From assembly GCF_900099965.1 (NCBI RefSeq), contig NZ_FNDJ01000003.1:186001-250000 (forward strand): DNA of 64,000 bases. The letters are read 5' to 3'. Below are positions 1 through 8,681 of the stretch, piece by piece. The notes under the pieces are model-generated. The model searched no databases, was not told where the DNA came from, and saw nothing but the letters and a program-made list of their open reading frames with translations. Made by a program: the position numbers and the translations under genes. Source of the DNA: Nonomuraea jiangxiensis. Lineage in GTDB: Bacteria > Actinomycetota > Actinomycetes > Streptosporangiales > Streptosporangiaceae. Positions within the stretch are counted from its first letter, which is position 1, and each line of letters begins with the position of its first letter.

Positions 1-2
1 CG

Positions 3-650
3 GACGCGTTCTCCACCGACGAGAGCCTGGCCGCCGCCGACACCACGTGCCGGCAGGGCGACAAGTCCACGTACTTCTGGCCGGTGCTCCGCAACCGCAA
101 GGTGGACGCCAACGCCAACGACCCGGACAACAACATCGGCCAGATCCTCGTCCCGCGCGCGGTGACGCTCCAGTTCCGCGGCAACGCCACCTCCAGGGTG
201 GTCGCGATGCCGAGGTTCATCCGGATCATCACCGGTGACGCCAAGGCCGGCACGAACGGCGGCGCCAACGCCCGGGCCGGGTGGAGCTGCACGGGATTCC
301 AAAATCGCATAAGTCCCGACAAATACACGCTTTGCCCGCGCGGCAGCCAGGTCCTCCGTATTCTGGACTTCCCGAGCTGCTGGGACGGCCAGAACACCGA
401 CAGCGCCAATCACCGCACACACGTGGTCTTCCCCGACCAAAGTGGTGCCTGTCCTCAGGGCACCAGGGCGATTCCGCAGTTGCGCATGACCCTCGCGTAC
501 ACCGTGCCGCAGGGTCCTTCGTACGCCGTGGACGCCTTCCCTGAGCAGAAGCACAATCCGATCACGGACCATGGCGACTTCGCCAACGTGATGCCGGATC
601 GGTTGATGCGGACCGTCGTCGATTGCATCAACCGAGGTCGCCGTTGCTGA
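3..650 (+). CDS. DUF1996-domain protein, C-terminal part
   Basis: Partial gene: the reading frame is open from the first bases of the window and ends at a TGA at 648-650, so the N-terminus, and any signal peptide, lies outside. The visible part, about 215 residues, has the DUF1996 signature: a Gly/Ile/Leu-rich strand with CP before it, then CWDGQNTDSANHRTHVVFP, a Cys-Trp-Asp-Gly core followed by His-Arg-x-His. Cysteines recur, which fits a secreted disulfide-bonded protein. DUF1996 proteins are common in filamentous fungi and actinomycetes and are usually exported; their biochemical role is unknown. The gene ends 67 bp before the membrane protein at 718, on the same strand. Confidence 0.8.
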   Translation, partial: DAFSTDESLAAADTTCRQGDKSTYFWPVLRNRKVDANANDPDNNIGQILVPRAVTLQFRGNATSRVVAMPRFIRIITGDAKAGTNGGANARAGWSCTGFQNRISPDKYTLCPRGSQVLRILDFPSCWDGQNTDSANHRTHVVFPDQSGACPQGTRAIPQLRMTLAYTVPQGPSYAVDAFPEQKHNPITDHGDFANVMPDRLMRTVVDCINRGRRC

Positions 651-717
651 TCTGACGTGCCCTCACGGGCGCCCAGCCTTCCGAGTCGCACCCTCACCCG
701 ACCTTGGAGGGAAATAG

Positions 718-1551
718 ATGCTCCACAGACGACACCCCCGGCACGCCCCCACCAAGCTGGACACCAGGAACGTCCGGCTGGGGGCGAGCGCCTCGATCGC
801 CGCGGTCGTGCTGTCAGCCTTCGCGCTGACCCGCACGGAACGCGGGATCGCGATGCTCGGCCGAGGGGTCAGCTTCCTCGAGTTCTACGCCGGCGTGTTC
901 AGCCTGGTACTGCTGACCGCGACAGTCGCGCTCGGCCTGCTCACGACCGAACGCGTCTTCCTGTCACCGGCCAACCGCGTCAGGGCGCAGCTCGCGCACC
1001 GGGCGACCGCGCTGATCGGGCTGGCCTTCCTGGTCACGCACATCACGCTCATGATCAGCCTCGGGCATGTGCCGCTCGGCGCGGCGGTCGTGCCCGTGGC
1101 CGGGATCTATGTGGGTCTCGGCGCGCTGGCCTTCGACCTGATGGTCGTGGCCGTGGCCACCGGAATGTTGAGGGGGCACTTCGCGGTACGGACCAGGCCG
1201 TGGATGTGGCGGATCATGCACTCCGCCGCGTACCTGGCCTGGCCCGTCGCGATCATGCACGGATTGACCGCCGGCCGTCCCGCGGCCGGCTGGGTGGCCT
1301 GGTCCTACGTGGCCTGCATGGCGGCGGTCGGCTCCGCGCTGGTCGTGCGCGTGCTGGCCACGTTGCGCCGGCCGCCGCTGCTGCCCGTACAGGTCGAAGG
1401 GTCCGTGGTGGCCTCGCCCGCCGCGGCCGGCGTACCCGTGGAAAGGCCGCAGAAGGCGGCCCCGGCGGCGGCTGTGGCCGCGGCCGCTCTGAAGGTCAAC
1501 GCGCCGGTGAGTCTCGCGGACGCCCGGCGCAGGTTCAGGGAGGCCGGATGA
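718..1551 (+). CDS. Ferric-reductase-like (cytochrome b type) transmembrane protein
   Basis: A 277-residue integral membrane protein with about six hydrophobic helices between residues 20 and 225 and a basic, Ala/Pro-rich cytoplasmic tail. Two His pairs sit in helices: H94/H108 and H168/H181 (RIMHSAAYLAWPVAIMHG). This 13-14 residue spacing is the bis-heme arrangement of the ferric reductase-like transmembrane domain. The protein itself has no FAD/NADPH domain, so electrons must come from a partner; the NuoF-ferredoxin fusion directly downstream is the obvious candidate. The ATG at 718 is preceded by a GGAGGGAAA-type ribosome binding site. The stop overlaps the ATG of a micro-ORF at 1548. The electron-transfer role is inferred; the physiological acceptor is unknown. 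Confidence 0.75.
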   Translation: MLHRRHPRHAPTKLDTRNVRLGASASIAAVVLSAFALTRTERGIAMLGRGVSFLEFYAGVFSLVLLTATVALGLLTTERVFLSPANRVRAQLAHRATALIGLAFLVTHITLMISLGHVPLGAAVVPVAGIYVGLGALAFDLMVVAVATGMLRGHFAVRTRPWMWRIMHSAAYLAWPVAIMHGLTAGRPAAGWVAWSYVACMAAVGSALVVRVLATLRRPPLLPVQVEGSVVASPAAAGVPVERPQKAAPAAAVAAAALKVNAPVSLADARRRFREAG

Positions 1552-1604
1552 CCGCCTCCGGCCCGATCGAACCCGCCCTCGCCACCCCCCAGGAGAGAAC
1601 GTGA
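1548..1604 (+). CDS. Possible 18-residue peptide linking two redox genes
   Basis: Reading frame of 18 codons. The ATG at 1548 overlaps the stop of the membrane protein as ATGA and follows an excellent ribosome binding site, AGGGAGG at 1537-1543, with a 4-base spacer. Its TGA at 1602-1604 overlaps the GTG start of the NuoF-like gene (GTGA). It thus spans exactly the gap between the two redox genes. The peptide begins MTASGP, is Pro/Ala/Glu rich and has no recognisable domain. It may be a translational coupler, a small subunit or chance; the precise overlaps and strong site favour real translation. Confidence 0.45.
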   Translation: MTASGPIEPALATPQERT

Positions 1605-3223
1605 TCCCGGCCCGAGTGCCGCGGGTGCTGCGCATGGGTCCGGCCCGGCTGACAGCCGGGCTGGACCACTGCCGGCGCCTCGACTTACCCGCCCACCGCA
1701 CGCTTCACGGCGCTCCCGAGCCGCGCGAGCTGGAGGAGCTCATCTCGCACGTCAATGAGGTGGACATGCGCGGGCGGGGCGGCGCGGCGTTCCCGTTCGC
1801 GCGCAAGCTTCGCGCCGTCGCCGACGCGGCCGGCTCCGGGGGCGAGAGCGTCGTCCTGGTCAACGGCGCGGAGGGCGAGCCCGCCAGCTCCAAGGACGCC
1901 ATGCTGCTGACCCGCAACCCGCACCTGGTGCTGGACGGGGCGGTACTGGCGGCCGAGGCGCTGGGCGCCCGCGAGGTGGTCGTCGCCACGGCCGGTGGCG
2001 AGGTCGCCGAGGCGTCCGTCGCCGCCGCCGTGACCGAGCGCCGGGCGGCGAACATCTCGGGTGGCTCCGAGAGCCGGGTGCCCATCCGGGTGGTCGGGAT
2101 CCAGGAAAGGTTCATCTCCGGCGAGGGCGGTGCGCTCGTCCGCGGCGTGAACGGCGAGGAGGCCATCCCGCCGGGCAGGAAGCGGCGGGCCGCGACGAGC
2201 GGCGTGGACGGGCTCCCGACCCTGCTGTCCAACACGGAGACCTTCGCCCAGTTCGCGCTGCTGGCCGAGCTCGGCCCGGAGCGGTACGCCGAGGTCGGCA
2301 CCAGCAAGGAGCCCGGCACCATCCTGCTCACCGTCAGCGGCGGCGCGGCCAACGGCGCGGTCATCGAGGCGCCGACCGGCACCTACCTGGCCGACGTGCT
2401 CGCGCTGACCGAGGCCGAGGTCGGCGACGGGGTGCTCATCGGCGGCTACCACGGCGCGTGGCTGTCGGCCGAGGTCGCCCAGTCGGCCGTGATCTCGCGC
2501 GAGGGCATGAAGGCGGCCGGGGCCACCCTGGGCGCCGGGATCATCGTCCCGCTGGGCGAGTCGACCTGCTCGCTCGGCGAGGCCGCCCGGGTCGCGGCCT
2601 ACCTGGCAGCCGAGTCGGCGGGCCAGTGCGGCCCCTGCCGCCTCGGCCTGCCGGACCTCGCCAGGGCCATGTACGCGCTGGTGGAGGGCACCGGATCGGT
2701 GGATGCGGTACGCCGGTGCGTACGCGGCGTCGAGCGGCGCGGTGCCTGCTTCCACCCCGACGGCACGGCCAAGTTCGTGCTGTCGGCACTGGACGCGTTC
2801 GAGAGCGAGATCGCGCTCCACCTGGAGCACGGCTCGTGCGGGCGCCCGGTACGCGGCGTGCTGCCCATGCCCGAGCGCGAGGCCGATCTCGAATACCGGC
2901 TGGAGGTCGACTGGTCGCGCTGCCAGGGCCATGGGCTGTGCGCGCACCTGCTGCCGGAGTTCGTGGACCTGGACGACTACGGCTTCCCGTCGTTCAGGAA
3001 CGTCCCCGGCTGGATGGTCAAGGAGGCCCGGCGGGCGGTCGAGATGTGCCCGGCACTGGCCCTGCGGCTGGCCCAGACGACCGGGGACGGCCCCAAGCCG
3101 GCCGGGTCGCCGCTGCGGCTGGTCAAGGACGGAGTGCTCAAGAAGGCCGGGTCGAGCCTGCCCCGGCTGAGCCGGGTCGGCGGCGGCCCGAGCGTCTCAA
3201 GAGTGGGAGGAACGGCTGGGTGA
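1601..3223 (+). CDS. NuoF-like flavo-iron-sulfur protein fused to a ferredoxin
   Basis: A 540-residue cytoplasmic protein of the 51-kDa NADH dehydrogenase (NuoF/HoxF/formate dehydrogenase beta) family. RGRGGAAFP at 57-65 is the FMN/NADH-binding start, a SLBB-like segment lies in the middle, and GQCGPCR near 342 with a Cys near 380 supplies 4Fe-4S ligands. The C-terminus, about 430-490, is a small ferredoxin domain with CQGHGLC then CP; the C-x5-C spacing lacks one usual Cys and suggests a 3Fe-4S cluster. The GTG start at 1601 has AGGAGAG at 1591-1597. It probably takes electrons from NAD(P)H and passes them through its ferredoxin to the membrane protein upstream. No other complex I genes are nearby, so it is not respiratory NuoF. 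Confidence 0.8.
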   Translation: MIPARVPRVLRMGPARLTAGLDHCRRLDLPAHRTLHGAPEPRELEELISHVNEVDMRGRGGAAFPFARKLRAVADAAGSGGESVVLVNGAEGEPASSKDAMLLTRNPHLVLDGAVLAAEALGAREVVVATAGGEVAEASVAAAVTERRAANISGGSESRVPIRVVGIQERFISGEGGALVRGVNGEEAIPPGRKRRAATSGVDGLPTLLSNTETFAQFALLAELGPERYAEVGTSKEPGTILLTVSGGAANGAVIEAPTGTYLADVLALTEAEVGDGVLIGGYHGAWLSAEVAQSAVISREGMKAAGATLGAGIIVPLGESTCSLGEAARVAAYLAAESAGQCGPCRLGLPDLARAMYALVEGTGSVDAVRRCVRGVERRGACFHPDGTAKFVLSALDAFESEIALHLEHGSCGRPVRGVLPMPEREADLEYRLEVDWSRCQGHGLCAHLLPEFVDLDDYGFPSFRNVPGWMVKEARRAVEMCPALALRLAQTTGDGPKPAGSPLRLVKDGVLKKAGSSLPRLSRVGGGPSVSRVGGTAG

Positions 3224-3313
3224 TCCAGAGGTGAGGCACATGTGACGAACCTGGCGGGATCCGTCAGGCGTCTCACCCATGTCCGGGACGATCACGACTC
3301 GGGGAGACGCCGC

Positions 3314-4705
3314 ATGGACCGCCGGGATTTCCTGCATGTCACCGCGCTCGCCCCGCTGGCGCTCTCCGCGCCGCCGCCCCCCTGGGACCGGCTGCGCAGA
3401 CGGCTGGCGGGCACGCTCGTGTTGCCGGGTGAGGCCGGATACGACAGCGCGCGCCGCCTGTACAACCCCGCCTACGACCGGATCAGGCCGGGCGGGGTCG
3501 CTTACTGCGCGGGCGCGGCCGACGTCTCGGCGTGCCTGGCGTTCGCGCGCACGTACGGCGTGGCGGTCGCCACCCGCTCGGGCGGCCACTCGTACGCGGG
3601 CTGGTCCACCGGCACCGGCCTGGTGATCGACGTGTCCAGGATGGCGTCGGTCACCTACGCGAACGGCCGGGCCACGGTCGGCGCGGGCGCCAAGCTGATC
3701 GACGTCTACGACCGGCTCTCCCGCCACGGCGTCAGCATCCCCGCCGGTTCCTGCCCCACGGTGGGGATCGGCGGCCTCACCCTGGGCGGCGGGATCGGGG
3801 TGGTGTCCAGGAAGTACGGGCTCACGTGCGACGTCCTGGAGTCCGTACGCGTCGTGACGGCCGACGGCCGGCTGCTGACCTGCGACGCCGAGCACCATGC
3901 CGGGCTCTACTGGGCCTGCAGGGGCGGGGGCGGCGGCAACTTCGGCGTGGCGGTGTCCTTCCGGTTCCGCACCCACGAGGCGCGCGACCTGACCGTGTTC
4001 TCCCTGAGCTGGCCGTGGGCCAGGGCGGCGGCCGCGGTCAGGGCGTGGCAGTCATGGGGACCCTCGGCGCCGGACGAGCTGTGGTCGTCCCTGCACCTGT
4101 CGCGGTCGGCGGGCGGGCTGGAGGTGCGGCTCATCGGCACGTACGTGGGCCGCGGGTCCGTGCTGGAGCGGCTGCTGGTGCCGCTGGTGGCCAGGATCGG
4201 GCGGCCGTCGTCCCGGTCGGTGCGGACGCCCGCCTACCTGGACGCCATGCGGATCATGGCGGGCTGCCCGTCGCTGTCGGTCGCCGAGTGCCGGCGGCTG
4301 CCGCGGGAGACGTTCGCCGCCAAGTCGCACCTCGCCTACCGGAAGCTGCCCGCCGAGGGGATCCGGGCGCTGGTGGCCGGGGTGGCCCGGCGCGGGCGGC
4401 ACTCGGTGCTGATGGACGCGCTCGGCGGGGCGATCGGGCGGGTGGATCCCGCGGCGACGGCCTTCCCGCACCGGGCGGCGCTTTACAGCGTGCAGTATTA
4501 CGCGGAAGGCACCGATCGCGGGTGGTTACGCGGAATCCACGGCCCAATGTCCCGATATTTCGGGGATCACGCCTATGTGAATTACATTGACCCCGATTTG
4601 GGTAATTGGCGGAGCGCTTACTACGGGGCCAATGCGAGGCGGCTGGCCGAGATGAAGGCGACGTACGACCCCAGTCGGTTGTTCAGAATATCCCAGGGGG
4701 TGTGA
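3314..4705 (+). CDS. FAD-linked oxidase of the berberine bridge enzyme type
   Basis: Reading frame open from 3242, but the ATG at 3314 is preferred: GGGGAGA lies six bases before it and the protein then begins MDRRDFLHV, a twin-arginine-like export signal. Protein of 463 residues with a PP-type FAD domain: SGGHSYAG near residue 90 carries the His expected for an 8-alpha linkage, and GSCPTVGIGG near 145 carries the Cys of bicovalent flavoproteins. The BBE domain at the C-terminus has the usual NYIDPDL and YYGANARRL motifs. Such enzymes oxidise sugars, alcohols or alkaloid-like substrates using oxygen. The gene follows the NuoF-like gene after 90 bp and converges with the L,D-transpeptidase, with a 23-bp overlap of the 3' ends. 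The substrate cannot be told from sequence. Confidence 0.85.
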   Translation: MDRRDFLHVTALAPLALSAPPPPWDRLRRRLAGTLVLPGEAGYDSARRLYNPAYDRIRPGGVAYCAGAADVSACLAFARTYGVAVATRSGGHSYAGWSTGTGLVIDVSRMASVTYANGRATVGAGAKLIDVYDRLSRHGVSIPAGSCPTVGIGGLTLGGGIGVVSRKYGLTCDVLESVRVVTADGRLLTCDAEHHAGLYWACRGGGGGNFGVAVSFRFRTHEARDLTVFSLSWPWARAAAAVRAWQSWGPSAPDELWSSLHLSRSAGGLEVRLIGTYVGRGSVLERLLVPLVARIGRPSSRSVRTPAYLDAMRIMAGCPSLSVAECRRLPRETFAAKSHLAYRKLPAEGIRALVAGVARRGRHSVLMDALGGAIGRVDPAATAFPHRAALYSVQYYAEGTDRGWLRGIHGPMSRYFGDHAYVNYIDPDLGNWRSAYYGANARRLAEMKATYDPSRLFRISQGV

Positions 4706-5732
4706 CCTTTCCGCGTACGTGCACCGGGTGCCCGATGCCCACCAGCTGGTAGACGCGCTTGGAGGTCTCCACCGGCATGCGTACGCAGCCGTGCGAGGCG
4801 GGATGCAGCGGAAGCCGCGTGGCGCCGTGCAGGGCGATGCCGCCGACGAAGTACAGCGAGTTGAACATCGCGCCCAGGTCGCCCTTCGTCCACCCCGGCG
4901 CCCGCCTGGTCACCTTGAAGTCCCCCACCGGGGTTACCGCGTCGCCGCACCGCCCCTGGTGGCACCAGCGCACCTCGGCGCCCGTGGAGATGTGCGCGTA
5001 GAGCACCGGGCGGCGATCGCGGTAAAGAGTGAGGAGCTGGCGGGTCAGGTTGACCTCGACCCGGTCGGCGGCGCCGTTGGGGACCAGCGGGTGGACCTTC
5101 GGTTTCCTGTCCAGCGCCCGCCACACCTCGCTCCCGACCGCCCCCTTGGGCGTCAGCCGGTGGGCCTTCTGCACGGCGTACACCCCGAACTTGGTCTGCT
5201 CGTCATAGACGCCGCCGACCTTGCCGAAGTAGTAGCCGCCGTCGCGCATGCGCCGTTGCAGCATCTTGACGAGCTCGCCGCGGTCGCCCGGCTTGAGCAC
5301 GACCGGCTTGGCCACGGTGGATGGCTCGTCCGGGCCGGTCAGCGCGTCGTCGCCGACCGTGGGCCGCTCCTCCCACCGGAGCGCGGGGTCCTCGTCCCGT
5401 GCGACGACCTCCTCCTCCCGGACCGGCGGGCTCTCCCCACGGCCGATCGGACCCGTCCCCCGCACCACCGGGGTCTCCCCACGGCCGGCCGGGCCCATCC
5501 CCCGGAACGGCGGCGTATCCGCCCGGCCGGCCGGGCCTGTGCCGCGCACCGAGGGGCTCGCTCCCCGGCGGTCCGGGCCCTCACCGTCGCCGGGAGTCGC
5601 TCGGCGGGAAACGGGAACGGCTTCCCGCCCAGAGGGCGCCTCCTCGGCGAGCGCGAGCGCGGGTACCGGCACCAGCAGCGGCAGCCCGCATCCGACGGCG
5701 AGAACGACAATTCCCGAAACCATTGTCCTCAT
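4683..5732 (-). CDS. L,D-transpeptidase with peptidoglycan-binding domain
   Basis: A 349-residue exported enzyme. Residues 1-30 form a signal peptide (hydrophobic VSGIVVLAVGCGLPLLVPV stretch ending at Ala). Residues about 35-145 are a low-complexity Pro/Gly/Arg/Glu linker built from repeats of the type RGTGPAGR. A peptidoglycan-binding type 1 domain follows (about 148-205), then a YkuD catalytic domain (about 220-345) with the active-site motif SHGCVRM, whose Cys is the nucleophile. The family makes 3-3 cross-links in peptidoglycan or attaches proteins to it. The start may be the ATG at 5732 or the one at 5723. Monocistronic; the 3' end overlaps the convergent flavoprotein gene. Confidence 0.9.
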   Translation of the reverse strand: MRTMVSGIVVLAVGCGLPLLVPVPALALAEEAPSGREAVPVSRRATPGDGEGPDRRGASPSVRGTGPAGRADTPPFRGMGPAGRGETPVVRGTGPIGRGESPPVREEEVVARDEDPALRWEERPTVGDDALTGPDEPSTVAKPVVLKPGDRGELVKMLQRRMRDGGYYFGKVGGVYDEQTKFGVYAVQKAHRLTPKGAVGSEVWRALDRKPKVHPLVPNGAADRVEVNLTRQLLTLYRDRRPVLYAHISTGAEVRWCHQGRCGDAVTPVGDFKVTRRAPGWTKGDLGAMFNSLYFVGGIALHGATRLPLHPASHGCVRMPVETSKRVYQLVGIGHPVHVRGKVTPPGIF

Positions 5733-5901
5733 AATTCGACGCCTACCCAGATAGCCGTAAATGCATCCCCTGCGGCGGCCTTCGACAGCAAAATTCGGGA
5801 GAATTAGCGAATCCCACCGAGACCGGCATTTCGCATTTATAGCGACCTATGGCAGAAAAAGGGTCGCGGTTCGGCCGGTACGGCTGGCAGGATGCGATGC
5901 C

Positions 5902-6537
5902 ATGCGCAACTGGCCACTCTTCGACCTGTCCATCACGACTCCACGCCTCCAGCTGCGCCTGCCCTCGCTCACCGACCTCGACGAGTTGGGCGACCGGGCG
6001 GCGGAGGGCGTGCACGAGCCGGATTTCATGCCGTTCCTGGTTCCCTGGTCGGACGCCGAGCCGGAGCAGCGGGCCAGGAGCACGGTGCAGTACCACTTCC
6101 GCACGTGGAGCGAGTTCACCGCGGCGAGCTGGGCGATCGAGTTCGTGGTGGTCTTCGAGGGCCGGGTGGTCGGCACCCAGGGCATCATGGCCAAGGGTTT
6201 CCCGGTCACCCGCGAGGTCCGCACCGGTTCCTGGCTCGGGCGGCGCTTCCAGGGCCGGGGCATCGGCACGGAGATGCGCCAGGCCGTGCTGCACCTGGCA
6301 TTCGCCGGGCTGGGGGCCGAACACGCCACGACGGAGGCGTTCGAGGACAACCACGCCTCCAAGGCGGTGACACGGAAGCTCGGCTACCGCGAGGACGGCA
6401 TGTCGGTGCACGACCGCCAGGGCAAGCCCGTCAACCTCCTCCGCTTCCGCCTGGCCAGGCAGGACTGGACCGAGCCGCCCGGCTTCGAGCTCCACGGCCT
6501 CGCCGCCTGCCTGCCCCTCTTCGCCCTGGAGACCTGA
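5902..6537 (+). CDS. GNAT-family N-acetyltransferase
   Basis: A 211-residue protein of the RimJ/RimL-like GNAT group. It begins MRNWPLFDLSITTPRLQLR, where TPRLxLR is the usual first strand of these proteins. The acetyl-CoA-binding region is GRRFQGRGIGTEMRQ, an R/Q-x-x-G-x-G/A type loop. An ATG in frame exists upstream at 5761, but the added residues are unlike the family and the 5902 start fits its N-terminus. These enzymes acetylate the N-terminal amine of ribosomal proteins, small amines or antibiotics; the substrate here is unknown. Divergent from the L,D-transpeptidase gene. Confidence 0.85.
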   Translation: MRNWPLFDLSITTPRLQLRLPSLTDLDELGDRAAEGVHEPDFMPFLVPWSDAEPEQRARSTVQYHFRTWSEFTAASWAIEFVVVFEGRVVGTQGIMAKGFPVTREVRTGSWLGRRFQGRGIGTEMRQAVLHLAFAGLGAEHATTEAFEDNHASKAVTRKLGYREDGMSVHDRQGKPVNLLRFRLARQDWTEPPGFELHGLAACLPLFALET

Positions 6538-6588
6538 GCCCTGTCGCGGGCGCACCTCCCCGGGTACGCCCGCGGGCATCACACAAGG

Positions 6589-7674
6589 TCAGAAGTCGAA
6601 ATCGTCAATGTTGTCCTTGTCGAACACGGTCGGCTTCCCGAGCAGCACTTCCCCCTTGGCCCCGACGGTGTACTCGCCGAGCCTGCCCGCCTTGAACCTC
6701 TCCCCCTCCGCCCCGGTGATCTGCCCCGAGGCCAGCGCGGCGGCCGCGTACGAGGCCAGGTAGCCGAGGTCGGCGGGGTTCCACAGCTCGAACGCGTCGA
6801 TGGTGCCGTCCTTGACGAACTTCCTGAGCTGGTTGGGCGTTCCCAGCCCGGTCAGCTTGACCTTCCCCTTGTACGGCGAGTCCGACAGGTAACGGGCGGC
6901 GGCCGCGATCCCCACGGTCGTCGGCGAGATGATGCCCGCCAGGTCCGGATAGGACCGCAGCAGTCCCTGGGTCTCGGTGAAGGACTTCTGGTCGTCGTCG
7001 TTGCCGTAGGCGACCTTGACCAGCTCCATGTCCTTGAACTCGGGCTTGGTCAGCTCGTCCTTCATGAACTCGATCCAGGCGTTCTGGTTGGTCGCGTTCG
7101 GGGTGGCGGAGAGCACGGCGATCTTGCCCTTGTGCCCGATCTGCTCGGCCAGCAGTTGCACCTCCGTACGCCCGAGGTCCTCGGCGCTCGCCTGGTTGAC
7201 GAAGATCTGGCGGCCGTCGGCGGCGGTGTCGGAGTCGTAGCTCACCACCTTGATCCCGGCGGCCATGGCCTGCTTGAGCGCGGGCACCACGGCGTTCGGG
7301 TCGTTGGCGGAGATGACGATGGCGTCCTGCTTCTGCTGCGTCAGCGTGTTGATGTAGGACACCTGGGAGGACGCGCTGGCGTCGGACGGGCCGACCTCCT
7401 TGCCCTCGCCGCCGTACTCCGCGGCGGCCGAGATGCCGCCCTGGTTCGCGATCGTGAAGTACGGATTGTTGACCTGCTTCGGCAGGAACGCGACCTTCAG
7501 TCCCTGCTTGATGGGGGCGTTCGGGTCGGCCGCGGCCGACGAAGCGGCGCCGGCCGGGGCGGAGGACTGCTGCTGGGCCACGTCGCTCCTGGTGGTGCCG
7601 CCCCCGCAGGCGGCGGTCAGCAGGACGAGCCCGGTGAGGAGCGCCGCGGGGCGCCAAGGGGTGCGCGTTGTCAT
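6589..7674 (-). CDS. rhaS: L-rhamnose-type ABC transporter substrate-binding lipoprotein
   Basis: A 361-residue lipoprotein. The signal peptide ends in a lipobox LLTAAC, then a Ser/Ala/Gln-rich spacer and a Peripla_BP_4 (ribose-binding-like) domain. The segment IISPTTVGIAAAARYLSD and the C-terminus DNIDDFDF are what I recognise from the rhamnose-binding RhaS family. The frame is open far upstream, but the ATG at 7672-7674 overlaps the stop of the permease gene as ATGA and GGAAGGGAAG precedes it. It is the last gene of the four-gene importer operon. Binding of L-rhamnose is inferred from family likeness; other deoxysugars are possible. Confidence 0.8.
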   Translation of the reverse strand: MTTRTPWRPAALLTGLVLLTAACGGGTTRSDVAQQQSSAPAGAASSAAADPNAPIKQGLKVAFLPKQVNNPYFTIANQGGISAAAEYGGEGKEVGPSDASASSQVSYINTLTQQKQDAIVISANDPNAVVPALKQAMAAGIKVVSYDSDTAADGRQIFVNQASAEDLGRTEVQLLAEQIGHKGKIAVLSATPNATNQNAWIEFMKDELTKPEFKDMELVKVAYGNDDDQKSFTETQGLLRSYPDLAGIISPTTVGIAAAARYLSDSPYKGKVKLTGLGTPNQLRKFVKDGTIDAFELWNPADLGYLASYAAAALASGQITGAEGERFKAGRLGEYTVGAKGEVLLGKPTVFDKDNIDDFDF

Positions 7675-8681
7675 GAAACGGACTTCCCTTCCACTGATGG
7701 TGTTGTGCGCCGCCGCCTGACCGCCCCCAGGTTCGGCGCCAGCACGGACGCGACGAGCAGCAGGCCCGTCACGAAGTTGAGGACCTCGTTGGCCACGTCG
7801 GCGAGGATCAGCGCGTTGCGCACCACGCCGAGCAGCAGCACCGCCATGAGGACGCCGGGCAGCGAGCCCCGCCCGCCGAAGATCGACACCCCGCCGAGCA
7901 GTACGGCGGCCACCACGGCCAGCTCCAGCCCCATGCCGTTGTCCGCCCGGGCGCTGGCGTAGCGGAACGTGTAGACCAGGGACGCCAGCGAGGCCATCGT
8001 CCCGGAGGCCACGAACAGCCAGAACTTGATCCGCTTGACCCGGACGCCGGCGAAGAAGGCGGCCTCCACGTTCGAGCCGAGCGCGAAGATCGACCGGCCC
8101 AGCCCGGTCGCGTGCAGCACCACGGCCGCCACCCCCGCCAGCACCACGACCAGCAGGGAGGCCAGCGGGATCGGGCCCAGGGAGGCGGTGGCCAGGCCGG
8201 TGTAGGCGGGCGGCAGGTCGGCCACCGCCTGGTCGCCGAGCAGCACGTACGCCAGGCCGCGGAACAGCGCGTACGTGCCGATCGTCACCGCCAGGGAGGG
8301 CAGGCCGAGCCCGGTGACGAGCAGGCCGTTGAACGCGCCGCACACGGCGCCGACCAGCAGGCAGATCGGCATGATCGCCTCGATCGGCAGGCCCGCGTTC
8401 CAGAGCTGGCCGAGCACCGCGCAGGACAGGCCCAGCGTGGAGGCCACCGACAGGTCGATCTCGGCCGCCACGATCACCAGCGTCATGGTGAGCACCATCA
8501 GGGCGATCTCGGTGGTGTCCAGGAGCAGGAAGGAGACGTTGGAGCCGTTGGCGAAGCCGTCCACGCCGAGCGAGGCCCACAGGGCGACCCCGGCGAGCAG
8601 GGCCAGGATCAGTCCCTCCCAGCGGTAGGCCGCCCGGACCGGCCAACGGGACCCCACGGCCCCGGTGTGTTCAGCGGGCAT
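7671..8681 (-). CDS. Sugar ABC transporter permease (RbsC/RhaQ type)
   Basis: A 336-residue hydrophobic protein of the BPD_transp_2 family with eight to ten membrane helices. It contains the typical EIDLSVASTLGLSC segment, GLLVTGLGLPSLAVTIGTYA and GSNVEAAFFAGVRV, the cytoplasmic coupling segment. It overlaps the upstream permease by 11 bp and the downstream binding protein by 4 bp, which implies translational coupling. Together with the second permease it should form the heterodimeric channel of the importer. Confidence 0.88.
   Translation of the reverse strand: MPAEHTGAVGSRWPVRAAYRWEGLILALLAGVALWASLGVDGFANGSNVSFLLLDTTEIALMVLTMTLVIVAAEIDLSVASTLGLSCAVLGQLWNAGLPIEAIMPICLLVGAVCGAFNGLLVTGLGLPSLAVTIGTYALFRGLAYVLLGDQAVADLPPAYTGLATASLGPIPLASLLVVVLAGVAAVVLHATGLGRSIFALGSNVEAAFFAGVRVKRIKFWLFVASGTMASLASLVYTFRYASARADNGMGLELAVVAAVLLGGVSIFGGRGSLPGVLMAVLLLGVVRNALILADVANEVLNFVTGLLLVASVLAPNLGAVRRRRTTPSVEGKSVS

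Noticed and set aside
1601..3223. Part of a respiratory complex I (nuo) operon
   Set aside because: No other nuo genes adjoin it, and the C-terminal ferredoxin fusion is not found in NuoF of complex I.
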